From MADRE2 sp964397015 (GTDB taxonomy: Bacteria; Desulfobacterota; Desulfobacteria; Desulfobacterales; Desulfobacteraceae), in contig CAYNHL010000054.1 of NCBI GenBank assembly GCA_964397015.1, positions 1 through 22,271 of the forward strand: a stretch of DNA of 22,271 bases, written 5' to 3'. Position numbers and translations under genes: made by a program. Positions 22,208 through 22,271 of the stretch are shown here, one piece after another. The notes beneath the pieces are model-generated. The model saw only the letters and a program-made list of their open reading frames with translations, did not search any database and was not told the DNA's origin. Numbering within the stretch: position 1 is the first letter of the stretch; the number at the start of each line of letters is the position of its first letter.

Positions 22208-22271
22208 CTAAGCTGTCATCGGCAAATCTTCAATAATGTTGTTATCAAACATTTTTTTAACGATACCACAA
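22208..22271 (-). CDS. 3' end of an upstream frame running off the window
   Basis: On the - strand an open frame enters from the window edge and ends at TAG 22210–22208, reading CGIVKKMFDNNIIEDLPMTA. The stop is 13 nt before the methyltransferase TTG. It is either the tail of an upstream partner gene or the original N-terminus of the methyltransferase, separated by a frameshift. Too short to assign. Confidence 0.3.
   Translation of the reverse strand, partial: CGIVKKMFDNNIIEDLPMTA

Overview
The window looks like a chromosomal stretch of an anaerobic, Wood–Ljungdahl-capable member of the Desulfobacterota (Desulfobacterales-like). This is inferred from gene content: a CooC-type CO-dehydrogenase maturation ATPase, a futalosine-type UbiA prenyltransferase, an AmrS-like radical SAM enzyme, an HdrD/GlcF-like two-[4Fe-4S] protein, and a zinc-ribbon/DUF3426 protein. 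No 16S rRNA or other decisive marker is present, so the taxonomic call is tentative. About 20 protein genes, one tRNA and several regulatory sites can be supported. I see no CRISPR array, rRNA, insertion sequence or prophage.

Layout. (1) 1–5823, + strand: a tight run of six genes: 5'-truncated cooC-like ATPase, SAM methyltransferase, AmrS-like radical SAM enzyme, MqnP-like prenyltransferase, CCA-adding-type nucleotidyltransferase and an MFS (OFA-type) transporter. (2) 5861–9508, - strand: a LivK-type periplasmic binding protein whose stop codon abuts the start of a double-Cache/PAS histidine kinase. No ABC permease and no response regulator lie nearby, so this is probably a ligand-sensing pair. 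(3) 9638–12265, + strand: promoter, two-ACT-domain SerB, and an overlapping GlcF-like Fe-S protein. (4) 12212–14125, - strand: promoter, elongator-type tRNA-Met(CAT), hairpin terminator, then queD-queE-queC for 7-deazaguanine (preQ0) synthesis. queC overlaps the 3' end of the glcF-like gene by 54 bp. (5) 14129–20104, - strand: mnmG, dnaJ (class B), hpt, then an 843-residue zinc-ribbon protein with a very long acidic tract and a periplasmic DUF3426 domain. (6) 20160–21080, + strand: a YhcC/TIGR01212 radical SAM gene. (7) 21081–22271: a more AT-rich segment with a spacer of unclear content, a beta-class adenine DNA methyltransferase on the - strand, and the tail of a further frame running off the window.

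Themes. RNA metabolism recurs (CCA addition, preQ0, MnmG, tRNA-Met), as do radical SAM enzymes (AmrS-like, QueE, YhcC-like). The most unusual items are the acidic zinc-ribbon/DUF3426 protein with its hexapeptide repeats, the binding-protein/kinase pair, the tRNA–terminator–queDEC arrangement, and the apparently foreign methyltransferase end. Nothing here can be called a new defence or mobile system from sequence alone.
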